In this document: piece by piece, positions 1-8,670 of the stretch
Position numbering within the stretch: the first letter of the stretch is position 1
Layout: every line of letters begins with the position of its first letter
From: Sphingobacteriales bacterium 39-19
GTDB taxonomy: Bacteria > Bacteroidota > Bacteroidia > Chitinophagales > Chitinophagaceae
Length of the DNA: 64,000 nt
Assembly (NCBI GenBank): GCA_001898465.1
Contig: MKTX01000015.1
Location: 1-64,000 of the forward strand
Direction of reading: 5' to 3'
The notes under the pieces: generated by a model
Told to the model about the DNA's origin: nothing
Seen by the model: only the letters and a program-made list of their open reading frames with translations
Database searches by the model: none
Program-made: the position numbers and the translations under genes

Positions 1-1
1 T

Positions 2-1333
2 AAATCTATATGTCTTGATTCATGGCCTAATTCAAAATTTAAATACGCCGGTGCTGGCGCCGAGGTTGCATGCAACAGTGGAGTAAGCACCATACACATA
101 AAAACAAATTTAACAGTTTCTAAAAACGGTTATCTTTATATTTATACCAGCAACGAGAGCAACAATATTGATGTGTTCTTTGACAATTTACAGGTAACGC
201 ACACGGCAGGGCATATACTTGAAGAAACGCATTACTACCCCTTTGGTTTGGCCATGGCAGGCATTAGCAGCAGGGCGTTAAATAATATTGCACCTAATAA
301 TTATAAATTTAATGCAGGCAACGAACTGAATGAAAACTTTGGAATCAATTTATATGAAACCTTTTATCGTTTGCAGGATGTACAAACAGGCCGTTTTTTA
401 AATGCAGACCCTTATGCAGAAAAATACTTTGGCCTTACTCCTTATAATTATGCGGCCAATAACCCGGTAAACTTAAATGATCCCTTAGGCGATCAAATGA
501 AAGATTACGGGAGAATGCAAAAAGGGCCGGATGGTAATTATCATACCGGGTGGGTAAGTGAAATGATGTGGAATGAAAAAGGGTTCTTTAATTATGGTGA
601 AGTATATGGCTTTAGCGGTGGTGATTTTGGTAGTAGCCATGCTTTGTATAATATACGGGGTATGTCATCACAATCTTTTTTAAATCAAAAGCAGTTATTA
701 GATGATAATGCTATCTGGGATGTGGCAAAGGGACAATTTGGTTATTGGCGTTACAACAGTTTTGATCCAAGAAACAATGGTTATCAAGAAGCGGCAGCAA
801 ACAGCGATAAGTTGCAGGAAGTGGCTGTTGGTACTGGAAAAGTGTGGGTAGCGTATGAAGATCAAAGTAATTGGGATAAAGGTTCTAACTGGCTTTCAAA
901 TCTTAAGTTAGCAACAAGTTTAACAGTTGCCTGGGCTTTGGGAGTTACTCCTTCTGATAACATTACTTTTGAAAATTGTCCTGCGGCAAATGCAATGCGA
1001 AATGCTTATGGAGTTGGTCAGGCAAGAGATGCTTTTTATACTAAATATAAAGGTGCTACTGAATTAAGCGGTGCTTCTTACACTAATCATAGAGCAGGTT
1101 TTGGTTTAATGGGATTAATGAGAGCAGGAATAGACCCTATCGAACAATTTATTGGGAACTACAGAGTTGATATTTATCCACAAGGAAACATGCTGCAATT
1201 CACGCTTACAAACAATAGCAGCTTTACATCTTTCTCTTATGGTTACGGACCCTCTTGGAACGGAGGCCCTATGGGCAATTTTAATCAGACCTATATTTTT
1301 ACAGAACCACTTAATTTTAACAGACTCAAATAA
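2..1333 (+). CDS. Rhs/YD-repeat family protein, 3' part, with unique C-terminal tip
   Basis: The reading frame is open from base 2, so the gene starts upstream of the window. The visible part holds the end of the repeat region (HYYPFGLAMAGIS, about nt 230-270) and the Rhs-associated core (RFLNADPYAEKYFGLTPYNY followed by NPVNLNDPLGD, about nt 390-490). About 280 residues of non-repeat sequence follow. In Rhs proteins the core marks the end of a shell that encloses the C-terminal tip, which is often a toxin. I do not recognise this tip. It is rich in Gly, Asn and aromatic residues and ends in a beta-rich segment with QTYIFTEPLN. The next gene starts 7 bases after the stop. The Rhs assignment is firm; a toxin role for the tip is inference. 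Confidence 0.85.
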   Translation, partial: KSICLDSWPNSKFKYAGAGAEVACNSGVSTIHIKTNLTVSKNGYLYIYTSNESNNIDVFFDNLQVTHTAGHILEETHYYPFGLAMAGISSRALNNIAPNNYKFNAGNELNENFGINLYETFYRLQDVQTGRFLNADPYAEKYFGLTPYNYAANNPVNLNDPLGDQMKDYGRMQKGPDGNYHTGWVSEMMWNEKGFFNYGEVYGFSGGDFGSSHALYNIRGMSSQSFLNQKQLLDDNAIWDVAKGQFGYWRYNSFDPRNNGYQEAAANSDKLQEVAVGTGKVWVAYEDQSNWDKGSNWLSNLKLATSLTVAWALGVTPSDNITFENCPAANAMRNAYGVGQARDAFYTKYKGATELSGASYTNHRAGFGLMGLMRAGIDPIEQFIGNYRVDIYPQGNMLQFTLTNNSSFTSFSYGYGPSWNGGPMGNFNQTYIFTEPLNFNRLK

Positions 1334-1339
1334 AGAACG

Positions 1340-1753
1340 ATGAAAAAAAACATTATGAAGATTGCCTATGCTTTTCTTTTGTCTTCTTTTATTGGATGTC
1401 AAGGTTTTGTGAAAGATGAAAAAATTACAGGAAGGTATCATTTAGTTTCTATTGATATACCTGAGGATTTAACCTTGTGCTATAAATTGGAAAGCGGAGA
1501 TTATAAAGGCGTACTTGAAGAGACTATTTTTGCTGTAGGCTTCAATGATAATTACATTATTGCCAAACAGCACCTATCTAATAATAGAGCAATTACTAAC
1601 TATTACATAGTTCCTATTTATAAAGAAAATACCCTCTCTCCAGAGAAAGGAGTAATCGGAGCGCTCACATTAGAGCAATTTAATGAGAAGCGTAAAGAGT
1701 TGAATATACCAGATAGTGTAGAATTTACGAAAGTGATAGAAGATTTAAAATAA
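1340..1753 (+). CDS. Small lipoprotein-like protein, candidate immunity partner of the Rhs tip
   Basis: This 137-residue protein has no family I recognise. The N-terminus (MKKNIMKIAYAFLLSSFIGC) looks like a lipoprotein signal with Cys at residue 20, although Phe at -3 departs from the usual lipobox. The rest is a small soluble domain with mixed charge. It begins 7 bases after the Rhs stop codon and is almost certainly co-transcribed with it. Immunity genes of polymorphic toxins usually sit in exactly this position. An immunity role is inferred from position only. A lipid-anchored immunity protein would suggest that the toxin acts in the periplasm or at the envelope. Confidence 0.6.
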   Translation: MKKNIMKIAYAFLLSSFIGCQGFVKDEKITGRYHLVSIDIPEDLTLCYKLESGDYKGVLEETIFAVGFNDNYIIAKQHLSNNRAITNYYIVPIYKENTLSPEKGVIGALTLEQFNEKRKELNIPDSVEFTKVIEDLK

Positions 1754-2213
1754 GTAATATAAATATTCTCACCCCTCTGGCGCAAATGTTCCGTATGTTC
1801 TCTTAAAAATAAAAAAAAATAATAAAATTTTATAAACCCAACATTTCCCCAATAAAACCTTACCGTAAACAATACAACGTGGAGTAGTAATACAAAAGCC
1901 CATGCTACCAGGGAACAAAAGATGGTTAAAGCTGTTTCCCGAAACCGGGCTGTATATCGGTTTCGGGGGCCTTTTTTTGTTCCTTTTTTGGGCAAGCAAA
2001 AAAGGAAATTACAAAATAGCTGAGGGTAAAATGGACTGAATTATTCTTACCCGTTCAAAAATATTTGCTATACATTTTTACTTGTGGTACGTGATGGTGA
2101 AAACCAGGTTGTGATAAAAATTTATGTAAGAAAAGCATACATTTAATCAATGAATTTTAATGTGCATTATGGGCCGCTGGTTAGAAACCGGGCGGCGGCA
2201 GTAATACAGCGCT
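1754..2213. other. Non-coding stretch downstream of the Rhs module
   Basis: These 460 bases lie between the lipoprotein-like gene and the convergent RNase Z gene. Open frames on the minus strand (1618-1999) show no recognisable protein and overlap the hairpin element, so I do not call them genes. The stretch is AT-rich, with an A-run near 1805-1825, and contains the nested inverted repeat listed separately. I see nothing else in it. Confidence 0.6.
1912..1983. repeat. Nested inverted repeat, terminator-like
   Basis: An inner perfect 10-bp stem, CCCGAAACCG (1938-1947) with CGGTTTCGGG (1958-1967), has a 10-base loop. It is enclosed by an outer 9-bp pair, GGAACAAAA (1912-1920) with TTTTGTTCC (1975-1983). 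A T-run from 1972 follows the inner stem, so on the plus strand it could work as an intrinsic terminator for the Rhs module. The two-level symmetry is more elaborate than the other terminators in this window, so a mobile or interspersed repeat is also possible. Confidence 0.6.
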
Positions 2214-3116
2214 TTATGCACTAATACAAAGCCCTTCCAGCGCCAGCTCGGTATTGGGAAACACTTCACTGGCCTCCGTTAAAAACGCATCCAGCAGTTC
2301 GTACTTAGATGAAAAATGGCCAATAATTAATTTTTTTACACCGGCCAGTTTTGCAATTTCAGCAGCTTGTACTGTGGTGGAATGAAAACGCATGGCCGCC
2401 CGGTCTTCTAAATCTTTCAGGTAAGTGGTTTCGTGGTATAAAAGGTCCACACCCTTTACTTTTTCAGCCAGGGTTTCATCAAACAGGGTATCGGCACAAT
2501 AGGCATACGATTTTGCGGCAGGCGCTGCCGTAGTTACCTGGTTATTGGGTATAATATCTCCTTTCTTGTTTCGGTAATCTTTTCCTTTTTGTAATTCTTC
2601 AAAATAGGTGGCGGGAATTTCATAAGATCTTGCCCGCTCTATATCTATACTCCTGGGGTTTTTATTTTCACGGAATAAAAATCCCCAGCAATCTATTCTA
2701 TGCTTCACTTTAAAACAGGTTACCGTTAATCGTTTATCATTGGCTAAAGGGCCTTCTTTTGTAATCCCATGAAAATATAAGCGAAAAGATAAAGTAGTAT
2801 CGGCGGCTCTTAATTGTATATTGATGATTTCTTCGAGCAGGGGCGGGCCAAATACATGCATATCGGTAGTACGCCCCAGCAACGACATGCTGGTTAAAAA
2901 CCCGATAAGGCCAAAATAATGATCGCCATGCAAATGAGAAATAAAAATATGATTTATTTTACTCCTTCTTATTTTATACCGAATCATCTGTTGCTGGGTA
3001 CCTTCGCCACAATCAATCAGGTAAGCTTCATCCTGGGTTTGTAAAACCTGGGCGGTAGGATTTCTGCCATAAGCAGGTATGGCAGAATTATTTCCTAATA
3101 TGGTAAGCGCCAGCAT
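2214..3116 (-). CDS. rnz: Ribonuclease Z
   Basis: This 300-residue metallo-beta-lactamase-fold endonuclease matures the 3' end of tRNA. The N-terminus (LTILGNNSAIPAYGRNPTAQ) and the signature HLHGDH at residues 61-66 supply the two-zinc site. Further metal ligands fit the His in KHRIDCWGF, the Asp in YCADTLFDE and the His in IIGHFSSKY. Length is normal for the short RNase Z form. It lies 48 bases downstream of the STAS-like gene on the same strand and is probably co-transcribed with it. It converges on the Rhs region across a long non-coding gap. Confidence 0.95.
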   Translation of the reverse strand: MLALTILGNNSAIPAYGRNPTAQVLQTQDEAYLIDCGEGTQQQMIRYKIRRSKINHIFISHLHGDHYFGLIGFLTSMSLLGRTTDMHVFGPPLLEEIINIQLRAADTTLSFRLYFHGITKEGPLANDKRLTVTCFKVKHRIDCWGFLFRENKNPRSIDIERARSYEIPATYFEELQKGKDYRNKKGDIIPNNQVTTAAPAAKSYAYCADTLFDETLAEKVKGVDLLYHETTYLKDLEDRAAMRFHSTTVQAAEIAKLAGVKKLIIGHFSSKYELLDAFLTEASEVFPNTELALEGLCISA

Positions 3117-3164
3117 GCAGTTTTATTTTTTAAGGTATATTTATTTTGTGTGTAAAACGAAATT

Positions 3165-3557
3165 TTATTGATTTTCTTGTTCATCAAATCCATCCATAAG
3201 ATCTCTTTCTATTTCTTCCATTTGTATCATATCCCAGGCTTCGCTTTCTGTGGGCGTCATGTTAAGCGGTTCTTCCAAAGGCAAATTGTTAAATACCGAT
3301 TTTACCTGCTCATTCATTTCACATATAACAAAAGAATGGCCATGTGCGTAATACTGTTGCTGAATTTCCGCAATTTTGCCAGCATCCTGTACAGGGAGGT
3401 TATTTATCTCTTTTAGGTTTAAAACTACGTGGGGTGGGGGCTGCTGCATGTTTGATATTAAAAATGCTTCTAATTCGGCTGTCATAATAGCAGCGTTTAC
3501 TCCTGCAAAAGGGGTAATTACCTTAAATTTTTCTTTGGTATCTATTTTGAAGTTCAT
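3165..3557 (-). CDS. STAS-domain-like protein
   Basis: This is a 130-residue acidic protein. The N-terminal ~100 residues have the beta-alpha pattern of STAS or anti-sigma-factor-antagonist domains: an opening strand (FKVITPFAGVNAAIMTAELE), then a strand (HVVLNLKEINNLPVQDAG) where these proteins carry the phosphorylatable Ser, then HSFVICEMNEQVKSVF. The usual Ser/Thr position is not clear here, so phospho-switching is uncertain. The C-terminal ~30 residues are very acidic (MIQMEEIERDLMDGFDEQEN). It lies upstream of rnz in the same orientation, a pairing I believe recurs in Bacteroidota. The domain call is moderate and the function unknown. Confidence 0.65.
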   Translation of the reverse strand: MNFKIDTKEKFKVITPFAGVNAAIMTAELEAFLISNMQQPPPHVVLNLKEINNLPVQDAGKIAEIQQQYYAHGHSFVICEMNEQVKSVFNNLPLEEPLNMTPTESEAWDMIQMEEIERDLMDGFDEQENQ

Positions 3558-3771
3558 ACTACGGCATTTGCATCTAAAGTATGTAAATTAATAATAAATT
3601 CATTTTGATATTTTAAAAGAGTGACTGTGAAAGGCATTAATTAATGAAAAAACGGGGGTGATCCCACCTATTTTACCATTTTCTCTATTTTTCAACATAT
3701 CAACATTTATTATTTTTAACAAACTGAACGCTGTAAATATTCGTTATTATTGTACCAATTAAACCCATAGC
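3558..3771. other. Divergent intergenic region between STAS-like gene and clpC
   Basis: These 214 AT-rich bases must carry promoters for both the leftward STAS-rnz unit and the rightward clpC. A -7-like TATTATTG (about 3745-3752) precedes clpC by about 20 bases but departs from TAnnTTTG at one position. I see no clear CIRCE or other heat-shock operator. Confidence 0.4.
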
Positions 3772-6309
3772 ATGGATAATAATTTTTCAATACAGGTAAA
3801 AGAGATCATTTCTTACAGCAGGGAAGAAGCCCTGCGTTTGGGAAATGATTTTATAGGAACAGAGCACCTGGTTTTAGGATTGATACGGGATGGTGAGAAT
3901 ACGGCAATTCGTATCTTAAAATCGCTGGAAGTAGATTTATACGAGTTAAGAAAAGAAATAGAAATGGCAGTGAAAGATAAAACAGGGCAGAATATTGCCA
4001 ATATCAATTCTTTACCGCTTACCAAGCAGGCCGAAAAAGTAATTCGCATTACAGTGTTAGAAGCTAAAGCGCTTAAAAGCCCCTTTGTAGAAAGTGAGCA
4101 TTTAATGCTTTCTATTTTAAAAAATAAAGAAAATATAGCTACACAAATACTCAACCAGTTTGGTGTAGATTATGAGGCCTTTAAAACGGAATCTGGCGAA
4201 CAAACCGAAACCCAGGCTCCCCGGGCAGAGTATAATGAAGATGATGAATTTGATGATGAAAAGAAATATGGCCAGCAACGCCCCCCAAAATCAGGCGGCA
4301 ACCAGCCTAAAACAAAAACGCCGGTACTGGATAATTTTGGCCGGGATATTACCCGCCTGGCAGAGCAAGGCTCGCTTGACCCTATTGTGGGGCGTGAAAA
4401 TGAAATTGAAAGGGTATCGCAGATCCTGAGCCGCCGTAAAAAGAATAACCCCATACTTATTGGCGAACCCGGTGTGGGTAAAACCGCCATTGTAGAGGGC
4501 CTGGCATTGCGTATTGTACAAAGAAAAGTTTCCCGTGTTTTATTTGATAAAAGAGTGGTAAGCTTAGACCTGGCCGCCCTGGTAGCAGGCACTAAATATA
4601 GGGGCCAGTTTGAAGAGCGCATGAAAGCCATTATGAACGAACTGGAAAAAAACAGGGATGTTATTTTATTTATTGATGAAATACATACAATTGTAGGAGC
4701 CGGCGGGGCAAGCGGATCCTTAGATGCTTCTAATATTTTTAAACCGGCGCTTGCCCGTGGCGAATTACAATGCATTGGGGCCTCTACCTTAGATGAATAC
4801 CGTATGCATATTGAAAAGGATGGGGCGCTAGACCGGCGCTTTCAAAAAGTATTGGTAGAGCAACCTTCGGTAGAAGAAGCCATACTGATATTGAATAACA
4901 TCAAAAGCAAGTATGAAGATTATCACAATGTAACCTATAGCCAGGATGCAATTGATGCCTGTGTAAAACTGAGCGACCGGTATATGACAGACCGTTTGTT
5001 GCCCGATAAAGCGATAGATGTATTGGATGAAGTAGGCGCCCGCAAGCACATAAAGAATATAAATGTGCCGGCCAATATTATTGAACTGGAAAAGAAAATA
5101 GAAGATATTAAACTGGAAAAAAACCGGGTCGTTAAAAGCCAGAAGTTTGAAGAAGCGGCCTCTTTGAGAGATACTGAAAAAAGACTGCAGGAAGACCTGG
5201 AAAAAGCAAAATCAGACTGGGAAGAAGAAAGTAAATTTAAACGCTACCCTATAGAAGAAGAAGATATTGCCGAAGTGGTTCATATGATGACCGGCATTCC
5301 TGTAAAAAGAATGGTGCAGGCCGAAACCGATAAGCTCCGCCGTATGGGAGAAGATTTAAATGGAGCTGTCATTGGCCAGGATCCTGCTATTTTAAAAGTA
5401 GTAAAAGCCATACAGCGCAACCGGGTAGGGCTTAAAGATCCCAAAAAACCCATTGGTACTTTCATATTCCTGGGACCCACCGGGGTAGGTAAAACCGAAT
5501 TGGCAAGGGCACTGGCCCGCCATATGTTTGATAGTGATGATGCCCTCATTAGGATTGATATGAGTGAGTATATGGAAAAGTTTACGGTAAGCCGTTTAAT
5601 AGGAGCGCCTCCCGGTTATGTGGGTTACGAAGAAGGTGGCCAGTTAACAGAGAGAGTAAGGCGCAAACCATATAGCGTCGTATTGCTCGATGAAATAGAA
5701 AAGGCCCACCCCGATATTTATAATATTTTATTACAGGTTTTGGATGATGGCCAGCTTACAGATGGATTGGGCCGCCGGGTGGATTTTAAAAATACACTCA
5801 TTATTATGACATCCAATATTGGTGTACGCCAGTTGAAAGATTTTGGTGATGGGGTAGGCTTTGCAACGGCGAACCGGCAGGAAAGCTCAGAAGAGAATAA
5901 TAAAGCCATTATAGAAAAAGCGCTGAAGCGCACCTTTAGCCCCGAGTTCCTGAACCGGATTGATGATGTGGTAATATTTAATTCTTTAACAAAAGAAAAT
6001 ATTTTCTCTATCATTGATATTCTTATGAAGAATGTAATGACCCGCTTAAGTAACCTGGGCTTTAGTTTAGAACTTAGCCTGGAGGCAAAAGAGTTTATTG
6101 CCGATAAGGGTTATGATGTACAGTTTGGCGCCAGGCCTTTACACCGGGCCATACAAAAATACCTGGAAGACCCATTGGCCGAAGAAATATTGAATGGGAG
6201 TATAAAAGCCGGTGATATTGTGCTGGCAGATTTAGATAAAGAAACTCAAAAATTAAAGTTCAGTATTAAAGAAGAACCTAAAAAAAGAGAGAAGAAATCT
6301 GAAGCATAA
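3772..6309 (+). CDS. clpC: ATP-dependent Clp protease ATP-binding subunit ClpC
   Basis: This 845-residue AAA+ unfoldase feeds substrates to ClpP. In order it has two Clp_N repeats (about 1-145), an acidic linker, AAA-1 with Walker A GEPGVGKTA (about 229) and Walker B VILFIDEIHT, a UVR-containing middle domain (about 430-480, FEEAASLRDTEKRLQEDL), AAA-2 with GPTGVGKTEL (about 567), and the C-terminal D2-small domain with ARPLHRAIQKYLEDPLAE. The short UVR middle segment separates ClpC from ClpB, which has a longer coiled coil. Length and domain order are standard. It is monocistronic: a strong terminator follows and the gene upstream is divergent. Confidence 0.95.
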   Translation: MDNNFSIQVKEIISYSREEALRLGNDFIGTEHLVLGLIRDGENTAIRILKSLEVDLYELRKEIEMAVKDKTGQNIANINSLPLTKQAEKVIRITVLEAKALKSPFVESEHLMLSILKNKENIATQILNQFGVDYEAFKTESGEQTETQAPRAEYNEDDEFDDEKKYGQQRPPKSGGNQPKTKTPVLDNFGRDITRLAEQGSLDPIVGRENEIERVSQILSRRKKNNPILIGEPGVGKTAIVEGLALRIVQRKVSRVLFDKRVVSLDLAALVAGTKYRGQFEERMKAIMNELEKNRDVILFIDEIHTIVGAGGASGSLDASNIFKPALARGELQCIGASTLDEYRMHIEKDGALDRRFQKVLVEQPSVEEAILILNNIKSKYEDYHNVTYSQDAIDACVKLSDRYMTDRLLPDKAIDVLDEVGARKHIKNINVPANIIELEKKIEDIKLEKNRVVKSQKFEEAASLRDTEKRLQEDLEKAKSDWEEESKFKRYPIEEEDIAEVVHMMTGIPVKRMVQAETDKLRRMGEDLNGAVIGQDPAILKVVKAIQRNRVGLKDPKKPIGTFIFLGPTGVGKTELARALARHMFDSDDALIRIDMSEYMEKFTVSRLIGAPPGYVGYEEGGQLTERVRRKPYSVVLLDEIEKAHPDIYNILLQVLDDGQLTDGLGRRVDFKNTLIIMTSNIGVRQLKDFGDGVGFATANRQESSEENNKAIIEKALKRTFSPEFLNRIDDVVIFNSLTKENIFSIIDILMKNVMTRLSNLGFSLELSLEAKEFIADKGYDVQFGARPLHRAIQKYLEDPLAEEILNGSIKAGDIVLADLDKETQKLKFSIKEEPKKREKKSEA

Positions 6310-6331
6310 CACGTATTGCTTTATATATTTT

Positions 6332-6365
6332 AAAAGCCTTTGGTAATTACCAAAGGCTTTTTTTT
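6332..6365 (+). terminator. Intrinsic terminator after clpC
   Basis: A perfect hairpin, AAAAGCCTTTGG / CCAAAGGCTTTT around TAATTA, is followed by a T-run and lies 23 bases after the clpC stop. Confidence 0.9.
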
Positions 6366-6756
6366 GATCACTTAATTATTGCCAGGTTACAAGTACCCTA
6401 ATCCAGTATATATTTCATCGTATGCAATCCCGCTGGCAAGTTTTCAACTATAGCCGTTACTTGTTGCAATGCCTTTGCCCTGGTTGTACCCGGGTTTATC
6501 AAAATATAAATTTAAATTATTTCAAAATCTTAATGAGTATCGATGTCTTCGTTATAAAAACCAGGCGAGGATGCCATCTCACATATTGTAAAATTCACTG
6601 TAGTTGGCCGGGTGGATGTAATGCTACTCAAAGTCCTGTTTTTTTTGGGGAAGGTTATATTTACGGGCGTTTATAAATTTTAAATCTGTTTTGTTTTCTT
6701 TGCTTAAATAAGATAACTATTTTGCCAGCAGTATTTTTTAATTCATTTTTGCAGAA
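6366..6756. other. Non-coding stretch before cmk with a possible decayed gene on the minus strand
   Basis: These 390 bases lie between the clpC terminator and cmk. A plus-strand frame (6422-6676) has Cys-rich, low-credibility sequence and is not called. On the minus strand one frame reads TTVNFTI...MASSPGFYNEDI, then, after two stop codons, ALQQVTAIVENLPAGLHTMK, ending at 6398. The second part resembles the end of a secreted-protein C-terminal domain (xNLPAGLH/YT). This may be the remnant of a deleted T9SS-type gene, but the similarity is weak. cmk probably starts from a near-consensus -7 (CATTTTTG) about 7 bases before its ATG. Confidence 0.35.
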
Positions 6757-7434
6757 ATGGCAAAGAAGATAATTATTACCATCGATGGCTGGAGTAGTTG
6801 CGGTAAAAGTACACTGGCAAAACAACTGGCCACGGCATTAGGGTATGTGTATATTGATAGCGGTGCCATGTACCGGGCTATTACACTTTATTTTATCAGG
6901 AAAAATACCGATTGGAGTAACCCGGCAGAAGTAAAAGAAGCGCTTGAAGAAATCGTTCTGCATTTTGAATGTAACCCGGCTTCGGGTAAATCGGAAATAT
7001 TTTTAAATGCTGAAAACGTGGAATACCTCATTCGTGACCTGGTAGTTGCAGAAAAAGTGAGCGATGTGGCCACCATTGCAGCCGTAAGGGATTTTGCTGT
7101 AGCCCAGCAACGCAGCATGGGCTTGCAAAAAGGAATTGTGATGGATGGGCGTGATATTGGTACCACCGTTTTCCCACATGCAGAACTCAAAATATTTATG
7201 ACGGCCGATATAACCATACGGGTAGAAAGGCGTTTTAAAGAAATGTATGTAAAAAATCCCAATGTAACCTTAGCAGAAGTGAAAGCAAATTTAGAAAGCC
7301 GGGATTATATTGATTCACACCGGGAAGTAAGCCCTCTGCGGCAGGCAGAAGATGCCATATTATTAGACAATTCAAACCTTAGCATTGAAGAACAACTGGA
7401 TTTTGCTTTGAAACTGGTGGCTAAAAAATTATAA
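6757..7434 (+). CDS. cmk: Cytidylate kinase
   Basis: This 225-residue enzyme phosphorylates CMP and dCMP using ATP. Evidence is the P-loop GWSSCGKSTLAKQL (residues 11-24), the CMP-kinase motif YIDSGAMYRAIT and the nucleotide-binding segment VMDGRDIGTTVFP. The LID region holds Arg-rich RVERRFKEM and the C-terminus has SRDYIDSHREVSPLRQAEDA. Length is normal. It converges with ispH with only 2 bases between the stop codons. In many bacteria cmk and ispH are neighbours in the same direction, so the pairing is kept but inverted here. Confidence 0.95.
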   Translation: MAKKIIITIDGWSSCGKSTLAKQLATALGYVYIDSGAMYRAITLYFIRKNTDWSNPAEVKEALEEIVLHFECNPASGKSEIFLNAENVEYLIRDLVVAEKVSDVATIAAVRDFAVAQQRSMGLQKGIVMDGRDIGTTVFPHAELKIFMTADITIRVERRFKEMYVKNPNVTLAEVKANLESRDYIDSHREVSPLRQAEDAILLDNSNLSIEEQLDFALKLVAKKL

Positions 7435-7436
7435 TA

Positions 7437-8663
7437 CTACATTAATCCCTGCGCCACCTCATTTACCGTTTTTGCACCGGGGAACAAGAATACTAATTTT
7501 TGTATAACTTGCTCTACCAGTGCATCAGGGCAGCTGGCTCCACTCGTGAGCAATATTTTTACCGGATTTTTTTCAGGTAAAAAACGGTGGGTAAGGGTTT
7601 CATCCTTTTCAGGCATTTGATAATGTAAAATATCCCCATTGGGTAATATTTTTTCTTCATTCTGAATATAATAAGTAGGTAGTTGTGCTTCACATAGCTC
7701 TACCAGGTGGCTGGTGTTGCTACTGTTATACCCTCCTACTACAATTGCTAAATGTGCATTTTCTTGTAGCATACCATATACAGCTCCCTGGTTATCGTTG
7801 GTTGCATAACAAAGGGTGTCTCTGGTATCAGCAAAATGATTCTCCAATGAATCTGCTGTAAGATTATATTTTTTTTGCATCAATTGTTTCAGATAATCGG
7901 CAATACCCTGGGTATCGCTGGCCAGCATGGTGGTTTGGTTTACCACACCAATGCGTTCCAAATCTTTTTCAGCATTAAATCCTGCTGAATAACGATTATG
8001 AAAACGATCATAAAATTCTGCGATATCTGTTTCGCCTGAAATCATCTTGCCAAGTTCTACGGCTTCTACCATATCTTTTATTACCAGGGCTGGGGTGCCC
8101 GATGCCGCATGCGAAAAAGTAGCACGGGTTTCTTCATGCGTTGGTTTGCCATGTATGATAACCGTATAATTCTTTTTTGCAATCTGCTCACTGCGGTTCC
8201 ATACTTTTTCTACAAACGGGCAAGTGGTATTATAGGCTGTAGTGGTAAGCCCAATAGATCGTAATTTCTCTTCTGTTTTTAGCGTGGTACCAAAAGCCGG
8301 GATCAATACAATATCTTCTTTAGTGAGTGACTCAAAGGGTATTATATTTTTACCCGATGTGTCCTGGATGAATTGCACACCCAGTTTCTTAAGATCGGCA
8401 TTCACCCGGGGGTTATGTATCATTTCACTCAACAAAAAAATGCGGCGGCCGGGGTTTTCTTCAATGGTTCTGAAAGCAATTTCAATGGCATTTTCCACCC
8501 CATAACAAAACCCAAAATGGCGGGCCAGGTAAATTTGTACTGGCCCAAAATCAAGCAGGGTGGGAGAAAAATCTTTTTTCATTTTATCTTTCTCTTTCCG
8601 CTTATTTTTAATAGCTGTAATGAGGGTGCTCCTATAGGTAAAGGGAATGGTAAATTGTTTCAT
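7437..8663 (-). CDS. ispH: 4-hydroxy-3-methylbut-2-enyl diphosphate reductase
   Basis: This is the last enzyme of the MEP isoprenoid pathway, a [4Fe-4S] reductase that makes IPP and DMAPP from HMBPP. The three cluster cysteines lie in HFGFCYGVENAIE, YNTTCPFVEKVW and TSGASCPDALVEQ. His and Thr/Ser substrate ligands fit IIHGKPTHEET and GGYNSSNTSHLVELC. At 408 residues it is the long form I associate with Bacteroidota (E. coli about 316), with extra sequence in the middle. The start at 8663 is supported by a -7 motif 17 bases upstream; an in-frame Met at 8582 is an alternative. Confidence 0.95.
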   Translation of the reverse strand: MKQFTIPFTYRSTLITAIKNKRKEKDKMKKDFSPTLLDFGPVQIYLARHFGFCYGVENAIEIAFRTIEENPGRRIFLLSEMIHNPRVNADLKKLGVQFIQDTSGKNIIPFESLTKEDIVLIPAFGTTLKTEEKLRSIGLTTTAYNTTCPFVEKVWNRSEQIAKKNYTVIIHGKPTHEETRATFSHAASGTPALVIKDMVEAVELGKMISGETDIAEFYDRFHNRYSAGFNAEKDLERIGVVNQTTMLASDTQGIADYLKQLMQKKYNLTADSLENHFADTRDTLCYATNDNQGAVYGMLQENAHLAIVVGGYNSSNTSHLVELCEAQLPTYYIQNEEKILPNGDILHYQMPEKDETLTHRFLPEKNPVKILLTSGASCPDALVEQVIQKLVFLFPGAKTVNEVAQGLM

Positions 8664-8670
8664 TATTTAA

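Noticed and set aside
1618..1999. Minus-strand open frames over the 3' end of the lipoprotein-like gene and the hairpin
   Set aside because: They overlap a real gene and an inverted repeat, and show no protein family or good start.
3558..3771. CIRCE-type operator for clpC
   Set aside because: No TTAGCACTC-N9-GAGTGCTAA-like inverted repeat seen.
4170..4775. 201-residue minus-strand frame inside clpC
   Set aside because: A shadow frame opposite a well-conserved gene.
6422..6676. 84-residue plus-strand frame before cmk
   Set aside because: Cys-rich, no family, no promoter; the opposite strand gives a better though decayed reading.
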